A DNA stretch of 64,000 nucleotides, from assembly GCF_005938745.2 (NCBI RefSeq), contig NZ_VCBX02000001.1, positions 1,197,501 to 1,261,500 on the forward strand, in the 5' to 3' direction. A model generated the notes under the pieces. That model was given only the letters and a program-made list of their open reading frames with translations. It did not search any database and was not told where the DNA came from. The translations under genes were made by a program, and so were the position numbers. The number at the start of each line of letters is the position of its first letter. Within the stretch, counting starts at the first letter, position 1. This document shows positions 51,257-61,714 of the stretch, one piece after another. The DNA comes from Rhodococcus sp. KBS0724 (GTDB taxonomy: Bacteria; Actinomycetota; Actinomycetes; Mycobacteriales; Mycobacteriaceae).

Positions 51257-52561
51257 ATGTCGGTGGCCGATCGTAGGCGTCCGCTCAAGACGGTGACCGG
51301 TGTCAGTGGGGCGGCGAGTATCTACGACGCCGCAATCGATCCGACGACTTCGACGGTCGCGTCCGCAATCGAAGTCGCAAAGACGGCCGAGGCGAACAAG
51401 ATCGATGGACTGTTTGCCGCGGACCTGTTGAGCTTCGGCGCGCAGGGTGCGATCGGCGCGCAGGAACCGCTGATCTTTCTTGCCGCGCTGAGTGCGGTCA
51501 CCACGCATGTTGGGCTCATCGCGACCGTCACGACGACATTTCACCACCCGTTCAACCTGGCGCGGTTGTTCGGCACCCTCGACCACGTCAGCAATGGCAG
51601 AGCTGCGTGGAATGCCGTTACTTCCTCACTCGGAGAAGAGAACTACAACGACCTGGAACTGCCGAGTCCGGAAGAGCGGTACGCCCGAGCGGCCGAATCG
51701 CTCGAGGTCGTCAACGCGCTGTTCGACAGCTGGAAGCCCGGCGCCCTGGTTCAGGGAGAGAGCTCTGCTGTGCTCGATCCGTCGCGAGTGGTCCCCATCG
51801 AGCACCGCGGCAAGTACTTCACCGTGAAAGGGCCGTTGAACATCCCCTCCCTGCCGCAGCGTCGTCCGGTTCAATTCCAGGCCGGCCAGTCTGCCGGAGG
51901 TATCGAACTGGGTGCTCGCTTCGCGGAGGTCGTCTTCACCTCGCTCGCAACCTTCGAGGACGCGGTCACCTATACGAAGACGATCCGCGCCAGGGCGGCA
52001 GAGTTGGGACGTGGGGACGAACTGCCGCTGATTTTCAGCTCGTTCCACGCAACGTACGGCGCCACCGAAGCCGAAGTCGCCCGATTGGTCAGAGAGGCTG
52101 AGGAATCGACGGACTTCGACGCCGGACGCACGCGGCTTGCCGACATGTTCGGCGGCGGTGTGGATTTCTCGGAATTGCCGCTGGACCGGCCGATCCCGGA
52201 CTCGTTGATCCCGGACCCGTCGTCGGTGAATCGGCGACGGGGCCGGGTCGAGATCTTCGGCAAGCTCGCCGCGCAAGGAAAGACGCTGCGTGAGTTGATC
52301 ATCGCGTCCAAGGACACCGGCCACTGGGCAGCGGCAGGCACCCCGGAGCAGCTCGCGGACGCGATCGCGCAGCGATACGACGCGGGCGTTCTCGACGTCA
52401 TCACGCTCGGTGACCTTGCCGATCCGCGTACGCGCGATTTCGTCACGAACGGACTGCTGCCGGAACTACGCAAGCGCGGAATCGTGGGAACCGATTACGT
52501 CGGCGGTACCTTCCGTGAGAACCTCGAGTTACCGCCGCTGCCACCGGTTTCCGGCGCCTAG
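51257..52561 (+). CDS. Flavin-dependent monooxygenase, luciferase-like (NtaA/SnaA/DszA type)
   Basis: A 434-residue (432 if started at GTG 51263) bacterial-luciferase-fold protein of the NtaA/SnaA/SoxA group: AKTAEANKIDGLFAADLL, TVTTTFHHPFNLARLFGTLDH, SNGRAAWNAVTSSLGEENYN and QAGQSAGGIELGARFAE. These use FMNH2 supplied by a separate reductase to oxidise sulfur- or nitrogen-containing compounds. GGAGG at 51251-51255 is 1 nt from the ATG but 7 nt from the GTG, so GTG 51263 may be the real start. No reductase is adjacent. Its stop overlaps the convergent proline dehydrogenase stop (CTAG). Confidence 0.85.
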   Translation: MSVADRRRPLKTVTGVSGAASIYDAAIDPTTSTVASAIEVAKTAEANKIDGLFAADLLSFGAQGAIGAQEPLIFLAALSAVTTHVGLIATVTTTFHHPFNLARLFGTLDHVSNGRAAWNAVTSSLGEENYNDLELPSPEERYARAAESLEVVNALFDSWKPGALVQGESSAVLDPSRVVPIEHRGKYFTVKGPLNIPSLPQRRPVQFQAGQSAGGIELGARFAEVVFTSLATFEDAVTYTKTIRARAAELGRGDELPLIFSSFHATYGATEAEVARLVREAEESTDFDAGRTRLADMFGGGVDFSELPLDRPIPDSLIPDPSSVNRRRGRVEIFGKLAAQGKTLRELIIASKDTGHWAAAGTPEQLADAIAQRYDAGVLDVITLGDLADPRTRDFVTNGLLPELRKRGIVGTDYVGGTFRENLELPPLPPVSGA

Positions 52562-53523
52562 TTGTTGGAGGCGAGTGAGCGCATGAAGAACATGAGGTTG
52601 GCCGGTCGTTCCGCGAGGCGACGCATGAAGTAGCCGTACCACTGGCTACCGTAGGGAACGTAGACGCGCAGGTGATTGCCTTCGGCTACCAATCTGCGTT
52701 GTTCGCCGTCGCGGATGCCGTAGAGCATCTGGAACTCGAAATCCTCGGGTGTCCGCTCGGTCCTTGCCGCGAGCGAGAGTGCGGCGTCGATCATCGCGGG
52801 GTCATGGGAGGCGACCATCGGGTATCCGTCACCCTCCATCAAGACCTTCAGGCAACGCAGGTACGACGCGTCGACTTCGGCGGGCTTTTGAAATGCGACG
52901 CCGGCCGGCTCTTTGTATGCGCCCTTGCACAGGCGAATTCGCGAGCCCGGTCCGGAGAACTCGCGACAATCGGCTTCCGTGCGGTGCAGATAGGCCTGCA
53001 GAACGGTACCGAGCATCGGGAAGTCACGGCGCAACTCTTTCACGATGGACAGTGTCGAGTCGGTGGTGGTGTGATCCTCCGCGTCGACGTTGACCCATGC
53101 TCCCACTTCTTCTGCTGCTGTGATGATCCGGTGTGCGTTCGCCAGCGCGATCTTCTCACCGTCACCGGGGAGTGACTGCCCCAGCGCGGAGAGTTTGAGT
53201 GAGACCTCGAAGGGGTGTTGCGCCCCAGCAGTTTCGGAAAACGTTGCATAGGTACGGAGAAGAGAGAGATAGGCGTCGACGGTAGCGGTTGCCTGAGCTG
53301 GATCGGTGGTGTCCTCGCCGAGGTAGTCGACCGTCGCGAACCGGCCACTGGTGAGGATGTCACGTACGGCGGAGACCGCGGCGGGCTCCGCGTTGCCGGC
53401 GACAAATCTGTCTACCAGCTTGCGGGTCAAGGCTATCCCGGAGATCGTCTTCTCCAGTCGCGGCGAGCGCGCCGCAGCCAGTAGTACTGGGCGCAGCGGG
53501 TTGCTCAGGGACACGGCACTCAT
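52558..53523 (-). CDS. pruB: Proline dehydrogenase
   Basis: A 321-residue FAD-linked PutA-type TIM barrel oxidising proline to pyrroline-5-carboxylate at the membrane. Motifs: GEKIALANAHRIITAAEE, VNVDAEDHTTTDSTL, AYLHRTEADC, RIRLCKGAYKEPAGVAF, and YGIRDGEQRRLVAEGNHLRVY with YGSQWYGYFMRRLAERPAN at the C-terminus. It is encoded downstream of, and shares one base with, the P5C dehydrogenase gene, the mycobacterial pruAB arrangement. ATG 53523 is preferred to the longer frame from 53622. Confidence 0.92.
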   Translation of the reverse strand: MSAVSLSNPLRPVLLAAARSPRLEKTISGIALTRKLVDRFVAGNAEPAAVSAVRDILTSGRFATVDYLGEDTTDPAQATATVDAYLSLLRTYATFSETAGAQHPFEVSLKLSALGQSLPGDGEKIALANAHRIITAAEEVGAWVNVDAEDHTTTDSTLSIVKELRRDFPMLGTVLQAYLHRTEADCREFSGPGSRIRLCKGAYKEPAGVAFQKPAEVDASYLRCLKVLMEGDGYPMVASHDPAMIDAALSLAARTERTPEDFEFQMLYGIRDGEQRRLVAEGNHLRVYVPYGSQWYGYFMRRLAERPANLMFFMRSLASNN

Positions 53524-55184
53524 CAACGGTTCTCGCTTTCGGCTGGATCGACGTCCTGGTGGGGGTAGTGATGATCGGTCGGGGGAACGAAGGTCTCCTT
53601 GACGGTTCGCGTCGAGGTCCAACGGAGAAGGTTCTGCGGTGAACCGGCCTTGTCGTTTGTGCCAGAGGCTCGCGCACCTCCGAAGGGTTGTTGTCCGACT
53701 ACCGCTCCAGTCGGCTTGTCGTTGACGTAGAAGTTTCCGGCGGCGAACCGCAGACCGTGATGAGCTTGATCGACGGCTGCACGGTCGGTGGCGATCACGG
53801 CGCCGGTCAGGGCGTAGGCGGATCCGCTGTCGATACGAGCAAGAGTGTCGGCGTATGCATTCGGTGCGGAGTCGTCGTAGACGTGCACCGAGAGAATGGG
53901 GCCGAAGTATTCGGTGCTGAACGCCTCGTCGCTGGGGTCGTCACCGAGCAGGACGGTCGGCGAGATGAAGAATCCTTCGCGGTCGTCGTAGTCGCCGCCC
54001 GCCGCGATGGTAAGGCTGCTGGTCGACTTGGCGCGGACGATAGCGGCGGCGTTGCGGTCGAACGATCGCTGGTCGATGACGGCGCCGCCGAAGTTCGTCA
54101 GGTCGGTGACGTCGCCGTATTTCAGTGACGACACCGTGTCGATGAACGTGTCGCCCATCTTGGCCCACACCGACTTCGGGACGAATGCGCGTGATGCGGC
54201 CGAGCATTTCTGACCCTGATAGTCGAAGGCCCCGCGGATCAACGCCGTCGTGAGCACATCAGGGTCTGCGGAACTGTGTGCGAGCACAAAATCCTTGCCA
54301 CCCGTCTCGCCGACGAGACGCGGATACGTCCGGTAGTTCGAGATGTTGGCTCCGACTTCACGCCACAAGCGCTGGAACGTTCCGGTCGATCCGGTGAAGT
54401 GGATGCCCGCCAGGAGGGGGTCGGCAAGCGCGACCTCGGACACCAAGGGTCCGTCGCCGAGAACAAGATTGATCACCCCGGGCGGAAGGCCGGCGGCTTC
54501 GAGTAGTTGCATCGTCAGGTACGCCGCGACGGCCTGCGTCGGCGACGGCTTCCAGATCACGGTGTTGCCCATCAGCGCCGGTGCGGTGGGTAGATTTCCC
54601 GCGATGGCGGTGAAATTGAAGGGCGTGATCGCGTAGACAAAACCTTCCAGCGGCCGATATTCGACGCGATTCCACACTCCCGGAGCGGAAACGGGCTGGT
54701 CGGCCAGTATCTGACGTGCGAACGCGACGTTGAAGCGCCAGAAGTCGACGAGTTCGCAAGGAGCGTCGATCTCGGCCTGATATGCGGTCTTGGACTGACC
54801 GAGCATTGTTGCGGCGGCGATGGTTTCGCGCCACGGTCCGGAGAGCAGGTCGGCGGCTCGCAAGAAGACTGCAGCGCGGTCGTCGAACGAGAGGTCGCGC
54901 CAGGCGGGGGCCGCGAGGGTGGCGGCTTCGATTGCGTCGCAGACGTCCGAGTGCGTTGCGGCCGCGAACGATCCGATGACCGAACTGTGACGGTGTGGTT
55001 GAACTACGTTCTCCCGCTTGCCCTCCGCGGTTCGGTGGACGCCGCCGATAACCTGTCGGATGTCGGTGGGCGTCTCAGCCAGATCGGTCAGTTTGGTTCG
55101 TAGGCGCGATCTTTCCGGGCTTCCCGGCGCGTAATTGTTGACCGGTTCATTAGTGGGGTGGGGGACATTGGTGACGGCGTCCAT
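53523..55184 (-). CDS. pruA: L-glutamate gamma-semialdehyde (P5C) dehydrogenase
   Basis: A 553-residue aldehyde dehydrogenase of the RocA/PutA class that oxidises P5C/glutamate semialdehyde to glutamate with NAD+. It has FNFTAIAGNLPTAPALMGN and IWKPSPTQA (cofactor site), RLVGETGGKDFVLAH (general base) and DYQGQKCSAASRAFVP with the catalytic Cys. The C-terminal NFYVNDKPTGAVVGQQPFGG block is typical. First gene of the pruAB operon; divergent from the PucR-type regulator gene across 195 bp. Confidence 0.93.
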   Translation of the reverse strand: MDAVTNVPHPTNEPVNNYAPGSPERSRLRTKLTDLAETPTDIRQVIGGVHRTAEGKRENVVQPHRHSSVIGSFAAATHSDVCDAIEAATLAAPAWRDLSFDDRAAVFLRAADLLSGPWRETIAAATMLGQSKTAYQAEIDAPCELVDFWRFNVAFARQILADQPVSAPGVWNRVEYRPLEGFVYAITPFNFTAIAGNLPTAPALMGNTVIWKPSPTQAVAAYLTMQLLEAAGLPPGVINLVLGDGPLVSEVALADPLLAGIHFTGSTGTFQRLWREVGANISNYRTYPRLVGETGGKDFVLAHSSADPDVLTTALIRGAFDYQGQKCSAASRAFVPKSVWAKMGDTFIDTVSSLKYGDVTDLTNFGGAVIDQRSFDRNAAAIVRAKSTSSLTIAAGGDYDDREGFFISPTVLLGDDPSDEAFSTEYFGPILSVHVYDDSAPNAYADTLARIDSGSAYALTGAVIATDRAAVDQAHHGLRFAAGNFYVNDKPTGAVVGQQPFGGARASGTNDKAGSPQNLLRWTSTRTVKETFVPPTDHHYPHQDVDPAESENR

Positions 55185-55379
55185 AACGATCCTTCGGCAG
55201 ACTCAGGAGTGGGCAGTTGTCGTGTTGTTCACTAGTCAAGTCGAAAGCTCGCGGCGAGTAATCCGCTGAGCGGCCAAATATCTGCCGCCGCGTTTGTCCG
55301 ATCGGCTGAACCGTTTTCGCAGGAAAATGCACTATTCTCGAAACTGAGGCGGGGGAACGGTCAGGAAAGTGGGTGGTAT

Positions 55380-57005
55380 GTGTCTATCCGTGGGGTCAGT
55401 CTCGACACAGTCCTTCGAGCGCTGGGTAGACCCTTCGTCGAGATCGTCTTCATGCCCCTAGGCGACGACGTCTTTGTCGATACCGTGGTGTTCGCGGAGG
55501 TCGGGGATCTCGCGCGCCCAAAAACTCAAGACGTCGAATCTTCCGAACTCTGGCTCACTGTCGGTGTTGGCGAAGCCGATCTGGCGGCCTGGCTGAACCG
55601 CCTCGATCAGAGCGGCTCAGCGCCTACGGCCGTCATGTCGAAGGAGGCGCGGGACGAGTCTGTGCAGGCAGCCGCACAGCGCGCCGGGGTCGCATTGATA
55701 GCGGTCCATCCGGAAGCTCGCTGGGATCGTTTGTTGACCACGATCCAGGGTGTGCTCGAGCATTCGGCGTCACGGCAAGATGCGGATGCCATCGTATTCG
55801 GTAGTGACACAGACTTGTTCGAGCTCGCGCAGAACGTCGCAGCACTTACGCGGGCTATGGTCAGTATCGAGGACGAGCGATCTCACGTCTTGGCTTACTC
55901 GGCATCGGGGGATGCTGCGGACGAGCTGCGCAAACGATCCATTCTCGGACGCGAAGGACCGCGTGAGTACCTCCGAAAGCTGCAGGAGTGGGGCGTTTTC
56001 GAAAGCCTGCGGCGAAGCGACGACGTGGTCGAAGTACCTGCCCACGAAGACCTCGCGATCAGGCGACGGTTGGTGGTTCCGATACGCAGGATCTCGGAGG
56101 ACGTCAAAGGGGAGAGCGGATTCAGTTCCGACCTGCTCGGGACGATCTGGGTGCAGGAAGGCCCGCTTCCCATCGCCGCCGATGCCGACCGCGTGCTCCG
56201 CGGTGCGGCTGCTATTGCCGCTCGGCTGATTTCGCGAATTCGAGACGCACCGAGTAACGAGGCGATACAGATTCAGAGGTTGCTCGGAGTTCGCGGCGGG
56301 GGTGTCGACATTCCTTCCCTCGCGGCCGCACTGTCCATCCCGATGTCCGGACCGGCGATGGTGATCGGCGTGGCGAGTGTCGGAGGTGGTGGGTTGCCGC
56401 CTGCGGGTGAGCTCGTGTCGTCGTTGCGTCTGCACGCTAGTGCCTTTCACCGTGAATCGCTGGTGAGTGCCGTCGGTGGAAGGGTCTACGTGCTGTTTCC
56501 GCGAACCCAATCCGTGAAATCCACAGTTTCGTGGACCCGCGAAGTTATCGCGCGTTTGGACAAGGTGTCGCCCTCGGGTTTACGGGCCGCGGTGTCGTCT
56601 CCGGTTTCGACGCTCGCTGAGGTAGCTAAGGCTCGCGCCGAAGTGGATCGGGTATTGGACGGAACGTCGGGGGACGTTCGTGTGACGACCCTCGCGGACT
56701 CGCGCACCCCGGTGTTGCTGGGGGAAATCATGAACGCGATTGCGGCCGACGAGCAACTGCACGATCCGAGAATTGACGCCCTGGATGTCTACGACAGACG
56801 CAACGGGTCGAACATGCGGGAAAGCGTCAGCGTCTACCTTGCGCTCTCGGGAGACGTCCGACGCGCATCCGAGCAGCTTCGCATTCACCCGAACACGCTC
56901 CGGTACCGGATCAAGCGGGTCGAGGAGATCACGGATACCGATCTGTCCGAGCCGTCGGCGAGGCTGTTGATGGAGATTCAGTTGGCGGCGTCCGCTCCGC
57001 GGTGA
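55380..57005 (+). CDS. PucR-family activator of proline utilisation (PruC-like)
   Basis: A 541-residue PucR-type regulator: an N-terminal sensor region of about 300 residues with a GAF-like stretch (FELAQNVAALTRAMVSIED), a GGDEF-like middle region, and a C-terminal HTH_30 (YLALSGDVRRASEQLRIHPN, TLRYRIKRVEEITDTDL). Established: mycobacterial PruC, a PucR-type protein beside pruAB, activates proline catabolism in response to P5C. The same layout here supports orthology. The GTG start at 55380 follows AGGAAAG; a -10-like TATTCT lies at 55333-55338. Confidence 0.85.
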   Translation: MSIRGVSLDTVLRALGRPFVEIVFMPLGDDVFVDTVVFAEVGDLARPKTQDVESSELWLTVGVGEADLAAWLNRLDQSGSAPTAVMSKEARDESVQAAAQRAGVALIAVHPEARWDRLLTTIQGVLEHSASRQDADAIVFGSDTDLFELAQNVAALTRAMVSIEDERSHVLAYSASGDAADELRKRSILGREGPREYLRKLQEWGVFESLRRSDDVVEVPAHEDLAIRRRLVVPIRRISEDVKGESGFSSDLLGTIWVQEGPLPIAADADRVLRGAAAIAARLISRIRDAPSNEAIQIQRLLGVRGGGVDIPSLAAALSIPMSGPAMVIGVASVGGGGLPPAGELVSSLRLHASAFHRESLVSAVGGRVYVLFPRTQSVKSTVSWTREVIARLDKVSPSGLRAAVSSPVSTLAEVAKARAEVDRVLDGTSGDVRVTTLADSRTPVLLGEIMNAIAADEQLHDPRIDALDVYDRRNGSNMRESVSVYLALSGDVRRASEQLRIHPNTLRYRIKRVEEITDTDLSEPSARLLMEIQLAASAPR

Positions 57006-57045
57006 GGTCGTCGAACCTGTCGGACCCCAGCAGTACTCTTCGCGA

Positions 57046-57363
57046 ATGATCGACTCAGCGAAGGTGCCAGGCGCAGCGCGCGCGTACTTCGACGGCGGCG
57101 ACGTCCGCGACGTGTTCACCGACGACGCGGTGGTGCGTGACGACGGCCGGACGTATATCGGCATCGAAGAAATCGTGGCGTGGAAATCCGCGGTGTCGAC
57201 GGCGTTCACTTTCACTCAGAATATCGAGTCGGTACACACCCCTGCCTCGGCCGTTGTCCTATCGGTAAAGGTCGAGGGTGATTTTCCCGGGAGCCCCGTC
57301 CGGTTACACCACCACTTCACTCTTGCCGGTGATCGGATTTCCGCTCTTACGGTGTGCCCCTGA
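57046..57363 (+). CDS. NTF2/SnoaL-like small protein
   Basis: A 105-residue single NTF2-like barrel (GAARAYFDGGDVRDVFTDDA, then YIGIEEIVAWKSAVSTAF, then HHHFTLAGDRISALTV). A -10-like TACTCT (57034-57039) lies 7 nt upstream of the ATG, so the transcript may be leaderless. Its TGA overlaps the ATG of the next gene. The function is unknown; small proteins of this type are often isomerases or ligand-binding proteins. Confidence 0.75.
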   Translation: MIDSAKVPGAARAYFDGGDVRDVFTDDAVVRDDGRTYIGIEEIVAWKSAVSTAFTFTQNIESVHTPASAVVLSVKVEGDFPGSPVRLHHHFTLAGDRISALTVCP

Positions 57364-58425
57364 TGCCCACAGCAGACGAACTTCTCGGGGTAGCCGTCGT
57401 GGCCGATCTGGCAGGCTGCCTCGAGCGCGCGACTGGTGATACGCGCCTTGCCCTCGTTCGAGGTAGTTCATCCGAATTCGACGGAATGAGTCTTGGCGAG
57501 CGCACACGCGTCGTCCGGGACGCGATGATTGCCGAACTGCCAGAGGACTTTCCAGTCTTCGCCAAGATCATCCGCCGTGCGCTTACCGAGGAGACCTTCA
57601 CGGGGTGGATGATCTGGCCGGTCACCGAAGCTGTTGCCGCGTCGGCTACGCGTAGCGGGCGGCTCGCAGATTTCGACGACGGTATGGCCCTGCTCGCAGA
57701 GTTGACGTCACGGTTGACCGGAGAATTCGCGATCCGGACGTTCCTCGACGCGAATCCCGCGCGAGCGTTGGCGATCGCCCTCGGATGGACAGATCACGAG
57801 GATGAGCACGTTCGACGCCTCGCCAGTGAGGGCACCCGACTGCGTCTGCCCTGGGGTAGGCGGGTGAAAGCGTTGACGGAGAACCCGGAGTCCACCGTCT
57901 CGATTCTTGACGCGCTGTACCGCGACGAGTCGGAATACGTGCGGAGATCGGTTGCGAACCATCTCAATGACCTCAGCCGCGCGGACGCTGCGGTGGCGGT
58001 ATCAATCGCGAAGCGTTGGCTCGGCGATCCCGATGAAGCGACGTCCAAAGTGGTTCGCCACGCACTCCGCAGCCTGGTGAAAGCCGGCGACGTCGACGCG
58101 TTGGCCCTGCTGGGCTTTGCGGCGCCCACGGATATCGCGATCTCGGACTTTGTGATCGATCGCGAGGCTGTTGATCTCGGCGGGGACATCGGATTCGGTT
58201 TTGCCGTGAGCAACAACGGCAGCGAGTCCGTGACCGTGGCAATCGACTACATAGTCCATCACGTCAAGGCCAACGGACTCACCAGTCCGAAGGTATTCAA
58301 GCTGACCACGCGCTCACTGCCGCCAGGGGCCAGCGCACAGATCGCCAAGCGGCATTCCTTCAAGCCGATCAGTACGAGGCGGTACTACGCGGGCACACAT
58401 TCCGTCGAGGTGCAGATCAACGGTG

Positions 58426-59219
<794 letters not shown>

Positions 59220-59223
<4 letters not shown>

Positions 59224-60260
59224 ACGCTTCTCCTCATTCGGAACAGGATGACCGCAAACGCGGGAACGCCGATCAGGGCGGTCACCACACCGACCGGAAT
59301 TTCCTGGGGCGCAAACGCGGTGCGTGCGATGGCATCAACCCACACCATGAAGATCGCTCCGATCAGTGCCGTGGCGGGGAGCAATCGGCTGTGCCGCGAA
59401 CCGACCAGAAAACGGGCCGCATGCGGAAGTACCAGGCCCACAAAACCTATCGCACCGGCAGCGCTGACGAGTGCGGCAGTGATCAACGCGGTGATGGTGA
59501 GGAGGAGTAGTCGAACGCGCTGGACGGGGATCCCGAGTGTTGCGGCGGCGTTGTTGCCGAAAGTGAAGGCGTCCAACGCCGGAGCCTGGGCGAGACAGAC
59601 AACGATTCCACCGGCAACCACCACGCCGCACACTGCGACGTCCGTCCAGCCGGCGCCTGCCAACGAACCGAGCAGCCAGAACAGGACGCCACGAGTCTGC
59701 TCGGCGTCGGCAGAGGAAATGACGATGAACGACGTGAGTGCCGAGAACAGTTGTGTACCGGCAACACCCGCCAGGACCACCCGCGACGTGCCGCCGCCGG
59801 CTCCCGCTGCAAGCAGCATCACCAGGCCGAACGATACGACTGCCCCGGCAAATGCACCGGCGGACAGCGAGATGACGCCGCCGCCGATGCCGAGCACTGC
59901 GACCATCACCGCGCCGGTTGACGCCCCGGACGAGATTCCGAGAACAAAAGGATCGGCCAGTGGATTACGGAGCAGCGACTGCATGATGACGCCGCACAAT
60001 GCGAGCCCCGCACCGCACACTGCGGCCAACAGTGTTCGGGGAAGCCGTAATTCCCAGACAATGCCGTCCTTGATCCGGCTGACGCCGGACGACCCGACAC
60101 CCCAATGTTCGAGCACCACGGCGTACACGTCGCGAACCGACAGATTGGCCGGGCCGATCGTGATTGCCAGCGCGATCGAGAACCCGAGAACCACGAGGCC
60201 GGTCAGGAACAGAAATCCCAGAGTTGATCGGGATTCGAGACGCGCAGTGCGCGTGCTCAA
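59220..60260 (-). CDS. ABC transporter permease, BtuC/FecCD-type
   Basis: A 346-residue permease with about ten helices. Family blocks: RLPRTLLAAVCGAGLALCGVIMQSLLRNPLADPFVLGISSGA region (read in two parts near residues 75-115), GIPVQRVRLLLLTITAL, and IGFVGLVLPHAARFLVGSRH near the C-terminus. BtuC-type permeases work as homodimers with the ATPase. It overlaps the binding-protein gene and ATPase gene by 4 nt each. Confidence 0.88.
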
Positions 60261-61303
60261 TTGGCCAAGCCCCAGTCGCGCAGTGCGGTGGCGGTCTTCT
60301 CGACGCCGTCGATCGTGCGGATCGACGGGTTGAGATCAGCGCCGTTGACGACGATGTACTTCTTGTCCTGGACAGCCTGCAGACGCGAGGTGACCGGGTT
60401 GGATTCGAGGAAAGCGATCTTGCTGGCCAGTGCGTCGCCGTCGATGCTGCGTCGACTCAGGTCCGCGAGAACCAGGGCTGTGGGGTTGAGGTCGAGGATG
60501 GTTTCCCAGCTGACCTGGGGCCATTCGTCCGTCGTATCGGCAAAGACATTGGTCGCGCCAACGGATTCCGTGATAATTCCGGACGAGCCACAGCAACCCG
60601 CCATGTACGGCGTCATGGTGTCGGCAAACCAGAACGCGAGTGAGACTCCGGACGCGTCGACGGCGTCGGACGCTGCAGCGAATCGATCCTGGAGTTCGGC
60701 GACAAATTGCTCGCCTCTCTCGCGTACGTCGAAAATCGCTGCCAGATCCCGGACCTCTTGGTACACCGTCTCGATCGTCAACGGTTCGGTTCGTGCGCCG
60801 TCCGCGTTCGATGCCGACGACACCTTGCCGTCGCAACCGTTGTCGGTGGGCGAAAGGTACGTGGGCACGCCGAGCGCGGCGAACTGATCCCGGCTCGCGA
60901 CGCCGCCCTCGGCGATCGTGGACGCAAATGAGGCCGACACGAAATCGGGTTCCGTGTCGAGGACAACTTCGAACGACGGCTTGTTGTCGGCAAGACGGGG
61001 GACTCGATCGTTGTCGGCTGCAAGGTTCTCGCGAACGGGGTCCGTCCACGTCGCGGTGCCGACCATGCGGTCTGCGAGACCGAGGGACAGCAGAATCTCC
61101 GTGGAGCCCTGGTTGAGGGAGACCGCACGTGTCGGTGGTGCATCGATAGTGACTTGTCGACCACAGTTGTCGATGGTGAGGGGGTAGTTCGACGATGTCG
61201 CGTCACTCGAGGTGACGGAGTCGTCGGAGGTGCCGCAGCCGGCCAGGCCCAAAGCGAGAGCCGACGTGGCAACTACTACTGACGTGAAGCGCGTGAAACG
61301 CAT
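60257..61303 (-). CDS. Corrinoid/siderophore-binding lipoprotein, BtuF-like
   Basis: A 348-residue binding protein of the BtuF/FepB fold. The signal peptide ends in LAGC with lipidated Cys23 (ALALGLAGCGTSDDS). The mature protein has IDAPPTRAVSLNQGSTEILL, LGLADRMVGTATWTDP and EVVLDTEPDFVSASF, and ends NPSIRTIDGVEKTATALRDWG. The leader contains a cobalamin riboswitch, so cobalamin uptake is the best inference; a siderophore or heme is the alternative. AAGGAG lies upstream of ATG 61303. Confidence 0.83.
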   Translation of the reverse strand: MRFTRFTSVVVATSALALGLAGCGTSDDSVTSSDATSSNYPLTIDNCGRQVTIDAPPTRAVSLNQGSTEILLSLGLADRMVGTATWTDPVRENLAADNDRVPRLADNKPSFEVVLDTEPDFVSASFASTIAEGGVASRDQFAALGVPTYLSPTDNGCDGKVSSASNADGARTEPLTIETVYQEVRDLAAIFDVRERGEQFVAELQDRFAAASDAVDASGVSLAFWFADTMTPYMAGCCGSSGIITESVGATNVFADTTDEWPQVSWETILDLNPTALVLADLSRRSIDGDALASKIAFLESNPVTSRLQAVQDKKYIVVNGADLNPSIRTIDGVEKTATALRDWGLAN

Positions 61304-61354
61304 GAAGAGGGAACTCCTTGCTCAGGGCTCGATTCGCGGAGCCGAGAATTCGCC

Positions 61355-61470
61355 GTGCTCGATCAGCGAGTATCCGGACTTCGATCCCTGAAGAAGGTTC
61401 GTCACCGTTGCGCGTCAGCCCTGGACTTGCACCAGGTTCCCTCGCCGATCGTGGCCGCACTAACGGCCAC
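61355..61470 (-). promoter_or_regulatory. Cobalamin riboswitch (btuFCD-like operon leader)
   Basis: On the minus strand the leader reads GAGGGAACCTGGTGCAAGTC then CAGGGCTGACGCGCAACGGT (about 61405-61443), the cobalamin aptamer core, followed toward the gene by AAGTCCGGATACTCGCTG (61364-61381), the B12-box side. A GTGGCCG/CGGCCAC stem (61451-61470) lies at its 5' edge. Boundaries are approximate. Confidence 0.87.
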
Positions 61471-61520
61471 GTCAACCATAACGAGACGCTTGTTTCTCCC
61501 CGCGAACACCAGGGGTGGAA

Positions 61521-61548
61521 TTGACCTCTCCGGCGCTCGAGGTATCGT
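61521..61548 (+). promoter_or_regulatory. Promoter of the aroG leader
   Basis: TTGACC (61521-61526), 16-bp spacer, TATCGT (61543-61548). The expected transcription start is at or next to 61556, the A of the leader-peptide ATG. Confidence 0.6.
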
Positions 61549-61555
61549 GGCCGTC

Positions 61556-61624
61556 ATGCAGCGCGTCTATTTCTGGTTTAGCAGGCCGGCCCCGGGTGGG
61601 CCTGCCGGCGTAACCACGCGCTGA
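61556..61624 (+). CDS. Aromatic leader peptide upstream of DAHP synthase
   Basis: A 22-codon reading frame, MQRVYFWFSRPAPGGPAGVT then TR and stop. Four consecutive aromatic codons (Tyr-Phe-Trp-Phe, residues 5-8) precede a GC-rich hairpin (GCAGGCC 61581-61587 with GGCCTGC 61599-61605), and a second stem follows at 61639-61660. This is the plan of ribosome-mediated attenuation: stalling for lack of charged aromatic tRNA would expose a different RNA fold and raise expression of the aromatic-pathway gene 90 nt downstream. Leader peptides before aro genes are known in Corynebacterium. Translation would be leaderless given the promoter position. Confidence 0.75.
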   Translation: MQRVYFWFSRPAPGGPAGVTTR

Positions 61625-61660
61625 CAACCTCCACCCAAGAGCCGGATTACAGACCGGCTC
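61581..61660 (+). promoter_or_regulatory. Attenuator hairpins before aroG
   Basis: Stem 1: GCAGGCC/GGCCTGC (61581-61605), inside the leader peptide frame. Stem 2: GAGCCGG (61639-61645) with CCGGCTC (61654-61660), followed by T-rich ttcatttcatctct. Either could be the anti-terminator or terminator element controlled by the leader peptide. Confidence 0.5.
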
Positions 61661-61714
61661 GCTGGAGTTCATTTCATCTCTGGGGTCGGCCTGAGAACAG
61701 GAAACCGAAACCCC

